A stretch of 48,864 nt of DNA, taken from assembly GCA_003132145.1 (NCBI GenBank), contig PKWU01000044.1:1-48864 (forward strand). Direction: 5' to 3'. This stretch comes from Granulicella sp. (GTDB lineage: Bacteria > Acidobacteriota > Terriglobia > Terriglobales > Acidobacteriaceae). This document shows, piece by piece, positions 15,602 to 24,766 of the stretch. Each line of letters begins with the position of its first letter. The first letter of the stretch is position 1. The translations under genes were made by a program, and so were the position numbers. Below the pieces are notes generated by a model. It ran no database searches. It saw only the letters and a list, made by a program, of their open reading frames with translations, and had not been told where the DNA came from.

Positions 15602-16759
15602 ATGGAATCGCGTGAACAGTTCGACGAGCGGTTCATGCTGCGCGCGCTGGAGATGGCGCGTGCGACGGTGGGGCTTGCCTCGCCCAATCCGCAGGTGGGG
15701 TGCGTCGTGGTGCGCGCGGGCGAGATCGTCGGCGAGGGCGCGCATCTTTATGACCAGCGGGATCACGCGGAGATCGTTGCGCTGCGGCACGCGCGCGAAC
15801 GCATCGCCGATCTCACCGGCGCGACCGTGTATGTCACGCTGGAGCCGTGCAGCCATCAGGGGCGAACGGGGCCTTGTGCGGATGCGCTGATCGCGGCGCA
15901 AGTGCGGCGTGTAGTCGTCGCCACGGTCGATCCCAATCCGCAGGTCAGCGGGCGCGGGATCTCACGTCTGCGCGCTGTTGGAATCGACGTTGCCCTCGGA
16001 GTCTTGCAGCCTGAGGCACGCGCGATCAACGACGCCTTCGCGCGGTCCATCCGCGCGGGCCGTCCGCTGGTGACGCTGAAGACCGCGCTCTCGGCTGACG
16101 GAATGCTCGCACCGCCTGCCTCCGCGCGAACCGAGAAGAACCCTCACTGGCTCACCGGCGCGGAGTCACGCGCCGAGGTGCAACGCATGCGACACGCCGC
16201 GGATGCAGTGCTGACCGGCATCGGCACGGTGCTTGCGGACGATCCGCTGCTGACGGACCGCAGCGGTTTGCCACGGCGACGGCCGCTGCTGCGCGTGGTC
16301 CTGGACGCGCGCCTGCGCACGCCGCTGGACTCGCAGCTTGTGCGCTCGGCGCACGACGACCTGCTGATCTTCTGCGACGAGCAGGCAGCGACTAACCGCG
16401 CGACTGCGTTGCAAGCCGCGGGCGTTACGGTCGAGCGCATCGCGCAGCAGGATGAACGGATCGCTGGGCAGGGTGGGCGGCTCGATCTGAATACAGTGCT
16501 TGCGGCCCTTGCCGCGCGGCAGATTATTGGCGTTCTGCTGGAGTGCGGCTCGGAGCTGAACGGCGCCTTCCTCGCGCAGAATCTGGTGGACAAAGTTGTA
16601 CTCTTCCATGCGCCGACTGCGCTGGAGGCGGGCGCAATTCCATTCGCCGCAGGATTTGGCTCGCCGTCTCTGCTGGAACAATCGCTAAAGAAAATGTCGC
16701 GCACAAACTTCGGCGCGGACGATTGCGTGGCAGGCGTTCTGCGCGATCCCTGGGGTTGA
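15602..16759 (+). CDS. ribD: Bifunctional riboflavin biosynthesis deaminase/reductase RibD
   Basis: Carries out the second and third steps of riboflavin synthesis: deamination then reduction of the pyrimidine ring. The deaminase half (about 1-145) has HAEIVALRHA and PCSHQGRTGPCADALI, the zinc ligands of the cytidine-deaminase fold. The reductase half (about 150-385) has PLVTLKTALSADGMLAPP, TGIGTVLADDPLLTDR and GVLLECGSELNGAFL. GGGAG at 15592-15596 precedes the ATG at 15602 by 5 bases, so that start is preferred over a GTG at 15581 lying in the repeat. Riboflavin synthase (19208) is co-oriented but separated by the inverted ppk gene. Confidence 0.94.
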   Translation: MESREQFDERFMLRALEMARATVGLASPNPQVGCVVVRAGEIVGEGAHLYDQRDHAEIVALRHARERIADLTGATVYVTLEPCSHQGRTGPCADALIAAQVRRVVVATVDPNPQVSGRGISRLRAVGIDVALGVLQPEARAINDAFARSIRAGRPLVTLKTALSADGMLAPPASARTEKNPHWLTGAESRAEVQRMRHAADAVLTGIGTVLADDPLLTDRSGLPRRRPLLRVVLDARLRTPLDSQLVRSAHDDLLIFCDEQAATNRATALQAAGVTVERIAQQDERIAGQGGRLDLNTVLAALAARQIIGVLLECGSELNGAFLAQNLVDKVVLFHAPTALEAGAIPFAAGFGSPSLLEQSLKKMSRTNFGADDCVAGVLRDPWG

Positions 16760-16788
16760 TGAGAGCAGACCGCCGGTTCGATCTCATC
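16758..16788. terminator. Inverted repeat between convergent ribD and ppk
   Basis: GATGAGA (16758-16764) and TCTCATC (16782-16788) form a perfect 7-bp stem with a 17-base loop in the short gap between convergent genes. There is no adjacent T-run, so intrinsic termination is only possible, not shown. Confidence 0.4.
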
Positions 16789-16811
16789 GCACAACGAATA
16801 ACTCTCAACTT

Positions 16812-19064
16812 TTATTGCGTTCTTTGAGTGAGCTGCATCAGGTGTTCCTGCGCGTTGAAGGCGGGGCCGAGTTGCGGCGCACGCTTATAACTTCCGTCGG
16901 GCTGTAGCAGCCGCGCCTTGGTGTTGTCAGCCAGATACGCGGCCAGAATCTCGTTGAGCAGCCGCGCCGCGAGCGCCGGATCGTCGACCGGGAAGACAGC
17001 CTCGGAGCGCTCGACCAGGTTGCGCGGCATCCAGTCCGCGCTGCCGCAGAAGACCTCCGGCTGCCCGCCATTCGCGAAGCTGAAGATGCGGCTGTGCTCC
17101 AGAAACCTCCCCACAATCGAACGTACGCGGATGCGCTCGCTGAGTCCCTTCACGCCGGGTCGCAGCGAGCACATGCCGCGCACGATCAGGTCGATCTCAA
17201 CGCCCGCGTTCGATGCCTCATACAGCGCCTCGATGGTTGCGTGGTCGAGCAGCGCGTTCATCTTGGCGACAATCGCGGCGGCCCGTCCCGCCTTCGCGTG
17301 CGCCGTCTCGCGCGCGATCAGTTCCAGAATGGCAGGCGCCAGAGTCAGCGGCGCCACCAGCAGCGGCGCGTAGCTCTCGACGTCGGACTCGGCCGTCAGG
17401 TAGCGGAAGACGGATTGAATCGCGGAGGTGATCTCCGGTCGCGCGGTTAGCAGGCTAATGTCGGTGTAGAGCCGCGCGGTCACCGAGTTATAATTTCCCG
17501 TGCCCAGGTGCGCGTAGCGCCGGATCGCGCCGTCCGGATCGCGGCGCACCATCAGCGCCAGCTTGCAGTGCGTCTTCAGCCCCAGGATGCCCAGGAAGAC
17601 GCCCACGCCCGCGTCCTCCATCTCGCGCGCCCAGCGGATGTTCGATGCCTCGTCGAAGCGGGCCATTAGCTCCACCACCACCGTCACCTCTTTGGACTGC
17701 GCGGCCTCGGTCAGCGCCTTGAACAGCGGCGAGTCGGCGCTGGTGCGGTAGAGCGTCTGCTTCATGCTGACGACTGCGGGGTCCTCGGCGGCCGACTCGA
17801 TGAACTCCTCTACCGTGGCGTAGGAGTCGAAGGGGTGGTGCAGCAGGATGTCGCGCGTGCGCAGCTCGTCGAACAGGTTCTTCGACTTGGGCGAAAGGTG
17901 GGTGTGGCGGCCATGAAATTCTGTGTACTTCAGGTCGGGCCGGCGGACCAGGCCGGGAAGAGTCATCAGCCGCGTCAGGTTCACCGGCGCGTCGGTCTGG
18001 AAGACCTGCCAAGGGTCGAGCTCGAAGTTGGTGCGCAGACGTTCCACAATCTCCGGCGAGGCGGCGGACTCGATCTCCATGCGCACGGCGTCGCCCTTGC
18101 GCCGGTTGTACAGCTCCTCGCGGACGCTCTCCAGCACGGAGCGCGACTCCTCTTCCTGCAGGTAGAGGTTGCTGTTGCGCGTGACGCGGAAGGCCGCGCG
18201 CGACATCACCTGGTAGCCGCGGAACATGCACTCCACCTGCGACTCGATCAGCTTGTGCAGCAGGATGAAGTCGAAGCGTCCCTCGCCGCTGGGCAGTTGC
18301 ACCATGCGCGGCAGGGCGCGCGGCACGGTGACCACGCCCAGCGCGGCGCCGGGCCGCGGCACGCTTCTGGCCTTGCGCTTGGAGTGCAGCAGAAGAGCGA
18401 TGCACAGCGCCTTGTTCAGCACGCGCGGGAAGGGGTGCGATGGGTCGATGGTCACCGGCGTCAGCAGCGGATCGACCTCGGTCTCGTAGAAGCTGAGCGC
18501 ATAGGCACGCGCGCGTTCGTCGAGCTGTTTCCAGTCCAGGATGCGGATATTCTCGGCGGCGAGCGCGGGGCGCAGCTTCCGGCTCCAGCACGCGTACTGC
18601 GCGTCCACAAAATTGTGCAGCACCACGCTCAGCCGGTCCAGCCGCTGCTGGAGCGTCAGGCCGCTCTCGTCCGCGCGCTGCGGCTGGTCGTATTCGTCCT
18701 CGATCCGCTGCAGCAGACTGGCCACGCGGATCTCCACAAACTCGTCCAGATTGCTCGCCGTAATGGCAAGAAACTTCACCCGCTCCAGCAGCGGATTGCC
18801 CTCGTCCTCCGCCTCTTCCAGCACCCGCTGGTTGAAGAGCATCCAGCTCTCGTCGCGGTCGAAGAAACGCTCCTCCGGGAAGGGAGCGATGGCGGGCTTT
18901 TTGGCGGACGATTTCGCAGCCTTCTTCGCGGTCGGGTTCTTGGCGGAGGGCTTCTTTGCAGTGGGCTTGCGCGCGTTGACTGCGGGCTTCTGCGCGGCCT
19001 GCTTGCCTGGCACCGTCTTACCGGCATGGCTGGACTTCGCGGTGGATGGTTTCTTCTCAGACAT
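16812..19064 (-). CDS. ppk: Polyphosphate kinase 1 with a Lys/Ala/Pro-rich N-terminal tail
   Basis: Reversible ATP-dependent polyphosphate synthase (PPK1), 750 residues. The conserved core starts near residue 60 (FPEERFFDRDESWMLFNQRVLEEA). The phosphorylated histidine is H499 in GLKTHCKL; IRRYAHLGTGNYNSVTARLYTD and a C-terminal VFCGSADWMPRNLVERSEAVFPV complete the PLD-like halves. Residues 1-60 form a basic tail of repeated KPTAKK, KPSAKN, PTAKKAAK and SSAKKPA units, like histone H1 tails, absent from textbook PPK1. An open frame extends to 19121, but the ATG at 19064 fits best. Inverted relative to ribD and ribE on either side. Confidence 0.93.
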   Translation of the reverse strand: MSEKKPSTAKSSHAGKTVPGKQAAQKPAVNARKPTAKKPSAKNPTAKKAAKSSAKKPAIAPFPEERFFDRDESWMLFNQRVLEEAEDEGNPLLERVKFLAITASNLDEFVEIRVASLLQRIEDEYDQPQRADESGLTLQQRLDRLSVVLHNFVDAQYACWSRKLRPALAAENIRILDWKQLDERARAYALSFYETEVDPLLTPVTIDPSHPFPRVLNKALCIALLLHSKRKARSVPRPGAALGVVTVPRALPRMVQLPSGEGRFDFILLHKLIESQVECMFRGYQVMSRAAFRVTRNSNLYLQEEESRSVLESVREELYNRRKGDAVRMEIESAASPEIVERLRTNFELDPWQVFQTDAPVNLTRLMTLPGLVRRPDLKYTEFHGRHTHLSPKSKNLFDELRTRDILLHHPFDSYATVEEFIESAAEDPAVVSMKQTLYRTSADSPLFKALTEAAQSKEVTVVVELMARFDEASNIRWAREMEDAGVGVFLGILGLKTHCKLALMVRRDPDGAIRRYAHLGTGNYNSVTARLYTDISLLTARPEITSAIQSVFRYLTAESDVESYAPLLVAPLTLAPAILELIARETAHAKAGRAAAIVAKMNALLDHATIEALYEASNAGVEIDLIVRGMCSLRPGVKGLSERIRVRSIVGRFLEHSRIFSFANGGQPEVFCGSADWMPRNLVERSEAVFPVDDPALAARLLNEILAAYLADNTKARLLQPDGSYKRAPQLGPAFNAQEHLMQLTQRTQ

Positions 19065-19207
19065 ATAAGGCTCTATGAGACTACCGCACCGACGGCGAGA
19101 ATGAAATGAAGGGACGATCAATTCTGTTTGCGTGAGAGGTTCGTCTACAGGCGATGACAGGGCGAGATGGGAGGCGCGCGGACGAGGAGATGAGCTAGGC
19201 TAGAGAT

Positions 19208-19945
19208 ATGTTTACCGGACTGGTGGAGACGACAGGCGAGGTGATTGCGTTTACCCCGACGGCGGGCGCGGCGCGGCTCACGATTGCCGCGCCGGGCATC
19301 GTCGAGCGTCTGCATCTGGGCGACAGCGTCGCCGTCTGCGGGGTCTGCCTCACGGCGCTCACCATCGAGCCGGACGCCTTTCCTCCGCGATTTTCGGCCG
19401 ACCTTGCCGCGGAGACCATCGCGCGCACCACGCTCTCGCGCCTTGTGCCGGGTTCGCTGGTGAACCTGGAGCTGCCCACCGCGGCTGGATCGCCACTGGG
19501 TGGGCATCTGGTGCAGGGCCACGTCGATGGCACTGGCACGCTGATCTCGATTGAGCCGGTCGCAGCGGGAACCCAGCCTGACCTCGTGCAGAGCGGATGG
19601 ACTTCGCCGGTCGCACCACAGCCAGACGCGTCGCAGGCTGGCGCCGGGCTGACCGACTGGGTGGTTCGCGTGCGCCTGCCCCAGGAGCTGATGCGCTATG
19701 TGGTTCTGAAGGGATCGATCGCGGTGGAGGGGATCAGCCTGACGGTCGCGGGAATCGAGGGCGCGGAGATTTGGATTGCGATCCTTCCCCACACCTACTC
19801 GGCCACCAACCTACACACGCTGGCGCCGGGGATGGCGGTGAACATCGAGGTGGATGTGATGGCCAAGTACGCCGAGAGCCGCGCGCAGGCCGATGCATCA
19901 AAGCGCGAACTGACGGTGGAGTCTCTATTGGCCAACGGCTTCTGA
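19208..19945 (+). CDS. ribE: Riboflavin synthase, alpha chain
   Basis: Dismutates two 6,7-dimethyl-8-ribityllumazine molecules into riboflavin. The N-terminal MFTGLVETTGEV and the duplicated barrel are clear: first lobe with DSVAVCGVCLTA, second lobe with GGHLVQGHVDGTGTL, GSIAVEGISLTVAGIE and LPHTYSATNLHTL. At 245 residues it is about 30 longer than usual because of a loop insertion (about residues 120-150) before WVVRVRLPQELM. The C-terminal MAKYAESR is standard. No ribosome binding site is obvious. No ribBA or ribH gene lies in the window. Confidence 0.93.
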   Translation: MFTGLVETTGEVIAFTPTAGAARLTIAAPGIVERLHLGDSVAVCGVCLTALTIEPDAFPPRFSADLAAETIARTTLSRLVPGSLVNLELPTAAGSPLGGHLVQGHVDGTGTLISIEPVAAGTQPDLVQSGWTSPVAPQPDASQAGAGLTDWVVRVRLPQELMRYVVLKGSIAVEGISLTVAGIEGAEIWIAILPHTYSATNLHTLAPGMAVNIEVDVMAKYAESRAQADASKRELTVESLLANGF

Positions 19946-19953
19946 GCGCGCTT

Positions 19954-19994
19954 CGCCGCATCCTTCCGCTGAACCACTGTGAACGGATGCGGCG
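19954..19994. terminator. Strong inverted repeat between convergent ribE and amtB
   Basis: CGCCGCATCC (19954-19963) and GGATGCGGCG (19985-19994) are a perfect 10-bp inverted repeat with a 21-base loop, filling the 55-base gap between the two convergent stop codons. It is a good candidate bidirectional terminator, although no T-run follows on either strand. Confidence 0.6.
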
Positions 19995-20000
19995 CGAGAT

Positions 20001-21515
20001 CTAGCTCGTGCTGCTGTCCCAGTCGTAGCCCTGTTCGCCGTGCTGCGTCAGATCCAGGCCCTGTTCTTCTTCGTCCTCGCTGACGCGCAGTCCGACCAGA
20101 TGATCGACGAGAAAGAGAATCACCAGCGTGCCCACGATGGCAAAGCCCCATGCCATGCCCGCTGCGGTCAACTGATGCAGCACCTGCGCGGGGTTGCCGT
20201 CCACCCAGCCCGTGGGCCGCGGATGACCGAGGGCATCCTTGCCGAAGATGGGGTTGATCGCGCTCGATGCAAAGATTCCGGTCAGCAGCGCGCCCATCGT
20301 CCCGCCCACGCCATGCACGCCGAATGCGTCCAGCGAGTCGTCGTAGCCGAACCAGTTCTTCACCTTCACCACCATGAAGAAGCAGACGGAACCGGCGATC
20401 AGCCCGATCAGCACCGCCGAGATGGGTTGCACGAAGCCCGCAGCCTGGGTGATGGTTGCCAGTCCAGCGACTGCGCCGGAGACCGCACCCAGCGCGCTTG
20501 GCTTGCCGCTGCGGATCCACTCCGCCGCGCCCCAACTGATGGCGCCCGCCGCAGCCGCGAACTGCGTGTTGACGAAGGCGCTGGTGGCCAGCGGGCCAGC
20601 GCCCAGCGCGCTTCCCGCGTTGAAGCCGAACCAGCCCACCCACAGCAGCCCGGCGCCGATGAAGCAGAGAACCATGCTGTGCGGCGAGATAGGCTCCTTG
20701 GGGTAGCCAAGCCGCCTGCCCAGATAGAGCGCGGTGACCAGCGCCGAGACGCCCGAGGTGATGTGGACCACCGTGCCACCGGCGAAGTCCAGACAGGGAT
20801 GGCTGCCCGCCGCGTTCAGCAGTCCGCCGACGCCCCACACCATGTGCGCCACGGGACTGTAAACGAGCAGCGCCCACAGCACCGAGAAGAGCAGCATGGC
20901 GGAGAACTTCATGCGCTCAGCGAAGGCCCCGGCGATCAAGGCCGGAGTGATGATGGCGAACATGAGCTGATAGATCATGAAGCTCTGCTCGGGAATGGTG
21001 GGTGCATAGGCCAGGTTCGGCGTCAGTCCCACGCCGTGCAGGAAGGCATTGTGCAGGCCGCCGATGTAGGCGTTGCCCGGACCGAAGGCCAGCGAGTAGC
21101 CGCAGATGACCCACAGCACCGTGATGACGGCCATCATGGCAAAGCTCTGCATCATGGTGCCCAGCACGTTCTTCTTGCGCACCAGGCCGCTGTAGAACAG
21201 CGCAAGGCCTGGGCCGGTCATCATCAGCACAAGCAGCGCGCTGGTCAGCACCCAGGCGTTGTCGCCGGCAGACTGCGCGGTGGCCGTAGCGGCGGCTGCC
21301 GATGCCGCAGCGGCGGTCGAGGAGGCCTTGTTCTCGGACACCTGCTTCTCCAGTTGCGCGATGCGGTCGGCGTCGGCGGCGCGATCGGCCGCAGCGATGC
21401 GGTCGGCAGTGACGATGTGTGGCGCGACCAGCGCACGGCCAGTTGTGGCGAAGCAGGCGAAGAAGAGGAGGGAGACGAAGAATGCCCGGAGGCTTTTTAC
21501 GAAGCGTAGCTGCAT
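20001..21515 (-). CDS. amtB: Ammonium transporter AmtB with an N-terminal periplasmic extension
   Basis: Ammonium/ammonia channel of the Amt/Rh family, 504 residues. After the N-terminal part, eleven membrane helices follow, with DNAWVLTSALLVLMMTGPGLALFYSGLVRKKN, the twin pore histidines in GGTVVHITSGVSALV and DAFGVHGVGGTMG, and NPIFGKDALGH late. Before the first helix is an unusual segment: a signal peptide (1-27), a coiled-coil-like stretch (about 35-60, TADRIAAADRAADADRIAQL and on) and an Ala/Thr-rich linker (61-82). The C-terminus is acidic (SEDEEEQG). No glnK/glnB gene is adjacent, unlike many amtB loci. ATG at 21515 is chosen; GTG at 21530 is possible. Confidence 0.92.
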   Translation of the reverse strand: MQLRFVKSLRAFFVSLLFFACFATTGRALVAPHIVTADRIAAADRAADADRIAQLEKQVSENKASSTAAAASAAAATATAQSAGDNAWVLTSALLVLMMTGPGLALFYSGLVRKKNVLGTMMQSFAMMAVITVLWVICGYSLAFGPGNAYIGGLHNAFLHGVGLTPNLAYAPTIPEQSFMIYQLMFAIITPALIAGAFAERMKFSAMLLFSVLWALLVYSPVAHMVWGVGGLLNAAGSHPCLDFAGGTVVHITSGVSALVTALYLGRRLGYPKEPISPHSMVLCFIGAGLLWVGWFGFNAGSALGAGPLATSAFVNTQFAAAAGAISWGAAEWIRSGKPSALGAVSGAVAGLATITQAAGFVQPISAVLIGLIAGSVCFFMVVKVKNWFGYDDSLDAFGVHGVGGTMGALLTGIFASSAINPIFGKDALGHPRPTGWVDGNPAQVLHQLTAAGMAWGFAIVGTLVILFLVDHLVGLRVSEDEEEQGLDLTQHGEQGYDWDSSTS

Positions 21516-21616
21516 GGCCGGTATGCTCACTGATTGATTGAATGACGACGGATGCGGGTTGCAGCCGTCGCTGGAATTGTAATGAATTTGCGCCCGTTTG
21601 TATCTATTTGCGTAAG

Positions 21617-23185
21617 CTACCGGCTGTGGCCTGAGGGTGGCAGGCTGGAATGGCTGTTGACGGAGGACGCTGCAGACGGTGTGGTTGCGGAGGTTGCGCG
21701 CAGGCTGGAACTGGCGGAGTTGGCCAGGTGGAGGATGTTGCCGGGCAAAATGCCGAGCAGAAGCGTGGCAGCGGCGGTGAGCGTGAGGCCGATCCCCGCC
21801 GGAATGCTGATCGTTGGTGTTGCAGTGAGGCTGGCGCCGGTCTCTTTCGCGGTCTGGTCAACGGGCGCGGGGGCGGTCTCGGCGGGCTTCGTGTAGACCG
21901 AGCTGAGCAGCCTCAGGTAGTAGAAGCAGGCAACGCCGCTGTTGAGCAGACCGATGACGGCGAGCCAGATGTTGCCGGCCTGGATCGCGGCACTGAAGAC
22001 ATAGAACTTGCCGAAGAAGCCGCCGGTGAAGGGAATCCCGATCAGCGAGAGCAGGAAGAAGGCAAGCAGCGCGGCCAGCACGGGACGCCGCATCGCGAGG
22101 CCATGGTAGTCTTTGAAGCTGCGCAGCGTCTCTTTGTATCCACCAACCTGGGTGACGACGGCGAAGGCCCCAACATTCATCGCGGCGTAGGCTGCGGTGT
22201 AGAAGCAAGCGGCAGAAATGCCTGCGGCAGGAAACGCCGTGAAGGCGGCCAGCAGGTAGCCCGCGTGCGCAATGCTGGAGTAGGCCAACATTCGCTTCAC
22301 GTCGGTCTGCTTCAGCGCGCCGAGGTTGCCAATGGTCATGGAGAGTGCGGCCAGGCCCCACATCAGCATCGCCCAGCGGGTCTGCATCTGCGGGAATCCG
22401 CAGAAGGTGATGCGCAGCAGGACCGCGAATGCCGCGGCCTTGGGCGCGGTGGACATCAGCCCGACCACCGGCGCCGGCGCTCCCTGGTAGACATCCGGCG
22501 TCCACAGGTGGAATGGCGCGGCGGAGACCTTAAAGCCCAGGCCGACCAGCATCATGGCCAGACCGAGGAAGGCCATGCGAGGAGTGGCGCTGGTGGCGAG
22601 GCCCGCTGCGATGGCGGCAATGCTGGTCGATCCCGTCGCGCCGTAGGCCAGCGCGATGCCGTAAAGGAAAAATGCCGTGGCAAAGGAGCCAAGCAGAAAA
22701 TATTTAATCGAGGCTTCGACCGCCGTGCCGTGTCCCTTGCGGAAGCCCGCGAGGATGTAGGTCGAGATGGAGGAGATTTCGAGGCCGATGAAGACCATCA
22801 GCAGCTCGGTCGAGCAGGTCATCAACATCATGCCGACCGCGCCGAACAGAACCAACGCGAAGTACTCGCCCGCATGGCTTGCGTGGCCATCGAAGTAATC
22901 CAGCGAACCGAGCAGCGTGGCCACAACCACCGCGCCGATCAGCAGATGGAAGAAGATGCTGAAGGCGTCCACCTGGATGTTGCCGCTGAAGGCGGTGAGC
23001 ACGCCGAGGCGAAGCTGATACCAACTGATGAAGCCCGTTGACGCTGTTCCCGCGATGGCCAGCCAGCCCAGCGGCTTGCGGCTTGTGCCGGGCTTCAGCA
23101 CCGCCTCGATCAGCATGATGAGGACGCCGGTGAGTGTGAGAACGTACTCGGGCAGCAGCGCGATCACGGATGTGGGAAGGTTCAT
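21617..23185 (-). CDS. nuoN: NADH-quinone oxidoreductase subunit N
   Basis: Antiporter-like proton-pumping membrane subunit of complex I, 522 residues and about 14 helices. The key glutamate sits in [19 protein letters not shown], and the broken-helix region in [26 protein letters not shown] with its lysine. The start is set by the ATGA overlap with nuoM (ATG 23185-23183, nuoM stop 23184-23182); the frame stays open upstream but is there only a shadow of nuoM. The C-terminus carries a Ser/Ala/Thr-rich tail of about 35 residues. It is the last nuo gene. A CGACGG/CCGTCG stem (21546-21570) lies downstream and could be part of a terminator or the amtB leader. Confidence 0.95.
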   Translation of the reverse strand: MNLPTSVIALLPEYVLTLTGVLIMLIEAVLKPGTSRKPLGWLAIAGTASTGFISWYQLRLGVLTAFSGNIQVDAFSIFFHLLIGAVVVATLLGSLDYFDGHASHAGEYFALVLFGAVGMMLMTCSTELLMVFIGLEISSISTYILAGFRKGHGTAVEASIKYFLLGSFATAFFLYGIALAYGATGSTSIAAIAAGLATSATPRMAFLGLAMMLVGLGFKVSAAPFHLWTPDVYQGAPAPVVGLMSTAPKAAAFAVLLRITFCGFPQMQTRWAMLMWGLAALSMTIGNLGALKQTDVKRMLAYSSIAHAGYLLAAFTAFPAAGISAACFYTAAYAAMNVGAFAVVTQVGGYKETLRSFKDYHGLAMRRPVLAALLAFFLLSLIGIPFTGGFFGKFYVFSAAIQAGNIWLAVIGLLNSGVACFYYLRLLSSVYTKPAETAPAPVDQTAKETGASLTATPTISIPAGIGLTLTAAATLLLGILPGNILHLANSASSSLRATSATTPSAASSVNSHSSLPPSGHSR

Positions 23186-24759
23186 CGGCGCGCGCCTCCG
23201 GTGGTGGTTTGAGGCGAAGTCGTCTGTAGCGCCGCGGGGTCGGCGGGCGGCGTTGCATGGATGGCTGCGAAGTGATCGGCCATCGACGCGCCGTAGCTGT
23301 CGATGGCGCGCATCCAGAGCGACGGGCAGAGGCCCATTGCGAGGAAGAGCGCGACCACAGGCCACAGAGCGATGTGTTCGCGCGCGTCCAGGTTCCACCC
23401 GGCAACCGCTTGCGGCTTGGGGCCAAGCTCGCAGTAGAAGACGCGCTGGATCATCCGCAGCATGTACGCCGCGCTGAGAATGACGCCGGTGGCTGCCAGC
23501 GCGGTCAACAGGTGATGGTGCGCGAAGGGCGACTGCATGGAGCCGGAGAGAATCAGGAACTCGCCGACGAAGCTGTTCAGTATGGGCAGGCCGATGATGG
23601 AGAGCGTCACCAGAACGAACACCGTGGCCACCCAGGGCAGCCGTTGCGCCAGCCCGCCGTACTGGCGCATGTCGTAGGTGCCGTAGCGCTCGTAGAGTAG
23701 GCCGAGCAGCATGAAGAAGGCTGCGCCAGCGAGGCTCTCGTTCAGAATTTGATAGATGCCGCCGTCCAGGCCCGCAATGGTGAACGTGAAGATGCCCAGC
23801 ATAATGAAGCTGAGTTGGCCCAGCGTGGAGTAGGCGGCGAGCTTCTTCAGGTCGTTCTGCACCAGCGCCAGCAGCCCGCCGTAGACGATGCCGATGGCAG
23901 CCAGCGCGATCATCAGCGGCGCGACGCGATGCGACTGCTCGGGGAAGATGGCGAACGAGAAGCGCAGCATGGAGTAGAGCGCCGTTTTGCCCGCCAACAC
24001 CATCACGGCAGCGGTGGGTGCCTCGGAGATGGCGTCGACCAGCCAGCCGTGCAGCGGGAAAACGGGGACCTTGACCGCGAAGGCCAGCAGAAAGCCCAGC
24101 GATGCAATCCACAGCGCGCCGGCGTTGGGCGAGATTGCATGTTGCGTGGCGAGTGCGGCCAGCTTCGGCAGATCGAAGGTGCCCGTCTGCGCATAGAGCC
24201 AGAGCATCGCGGCCAACAGCAGCCCTGACGGGATGAAGGCGTAAAGAAAATATTTGATCGCTGCGCGGCGGCGCTTCTCGCTGCGGCCGAAGGTGGCGAT
24301 AAGGACCGTCATCGGCACCAGCGACATCTCCCAGAATGCGTAGTAGAGAAACATGTCGAGCGAGACGAAGATGCCCATCATCGCAACCTGCTGCAGCAGG
24401 AACAGAACATAGAAGAGCTTCTTGCGCTGGTCGATGGCGCGCCACGAAATCAGCACTCCGAGCGGCGCGAGCAGGCCGGTCAGCACCATCAGCCACATCG
24501 ACAGGCCGTCGACGCCGAGGTGGTAGTGGATGGCTGGTGCGGCGATCCACGGCACATTCCGCTCGAACTGGAAGCCGCCCGGATGGCTCGCATACGAGTA
24601 GTGAAACGGCAGATGAAGCGTTAGCACGAAGGTGAGCAGTGTGACGGCGAGCGCGGCCCACTGCATCGTCTTGCCGCGGTCGGGCAGAAGCGTGAGCACG
24701 AGCGCTCCGGCCAGCGGCACGAAGACGATGAGGCTCAGAATGATGTGGTCGATGTTCAT
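23182..24759 (-). CDS. nuoM: NADH-quinone oxidoreductase subunit M
   Basis: Antiporter-like proton-pumping subunit, 525 residues. Family hallmarks: [27 protein letters not shown], the essential glutamate in [22 protein letters not shown], the lysine helix in [26 protein letters not shown] and [11 protein letters not shown]. The last residues ([13 protein letters not shown] tail of low complexity) extend past the final helix. It begins 7 bases after nuoL and ends overlapping nuoN. Confidence 0.95.
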   Translation of the reverse strand: MNIDHIILSLIVFVPLAGALVLTLLPDRGKTMQWAALAVTLLTFVLTLHLPFHYSYASHPGGFQFERNVPWIAAPAIHYHLGVDGLSMWLMVLTGLLAPLGVLISWRAIDQRKKLFYVLFLLQQVAMMGIFVSLDMFLYYAFWEMSLVPMTVLIATFGRSEKRRRAAIKYFLYAFIPSGLLLAAMLWLYAQTGTFDLPKLAALATQHAISPNAGALWIASLGFLLAFAVKVPVFPLHGWLVDAISEAPTAAVMVLAGKTALYSMLRFSFAIFPEQSHRVAPLMIALAAIGIVYGGLLALVQNDLKKLAAYSTLGQLSFIMLGIFTFTIAGLDGGIYQILNESLAGAAFFMLLGLLYERYGTYDMRQYGGLAQRLPWVATVFVLVTLSIIGLPILNSFVGEFLILSGSMQSPFAHHHLLTALAATGVILSAAYMLRMIQRVFYCELGPKPQAVAGWNLDAREHIALWPVVALFLAMGLCPSLWMRAIDSYGASMADHFAAIHATPPADPAALQTTSPQTTTGGARR

Positions 24760-24766
24760 CGTCTCC

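Noticed and set aside
20040..21509. Long open frame antisense to amtB
   Set aside because: Its composition (Gln/Arg/His/Ala-rich) is typical of the reverse of GC-rich coding DNA, and amtB is unambiguous on the other strand. The same holds for long frames antisense to nuo, ppk, rlmN and cinA genes.
23186..24661. Upstream extension of nuoN to about 1014 residues
   Set aside because: The added part is an Arg/Ala-rich shadow of nuoM in another frame; nuoN begins at the ATG overlapping the nuoM stop.
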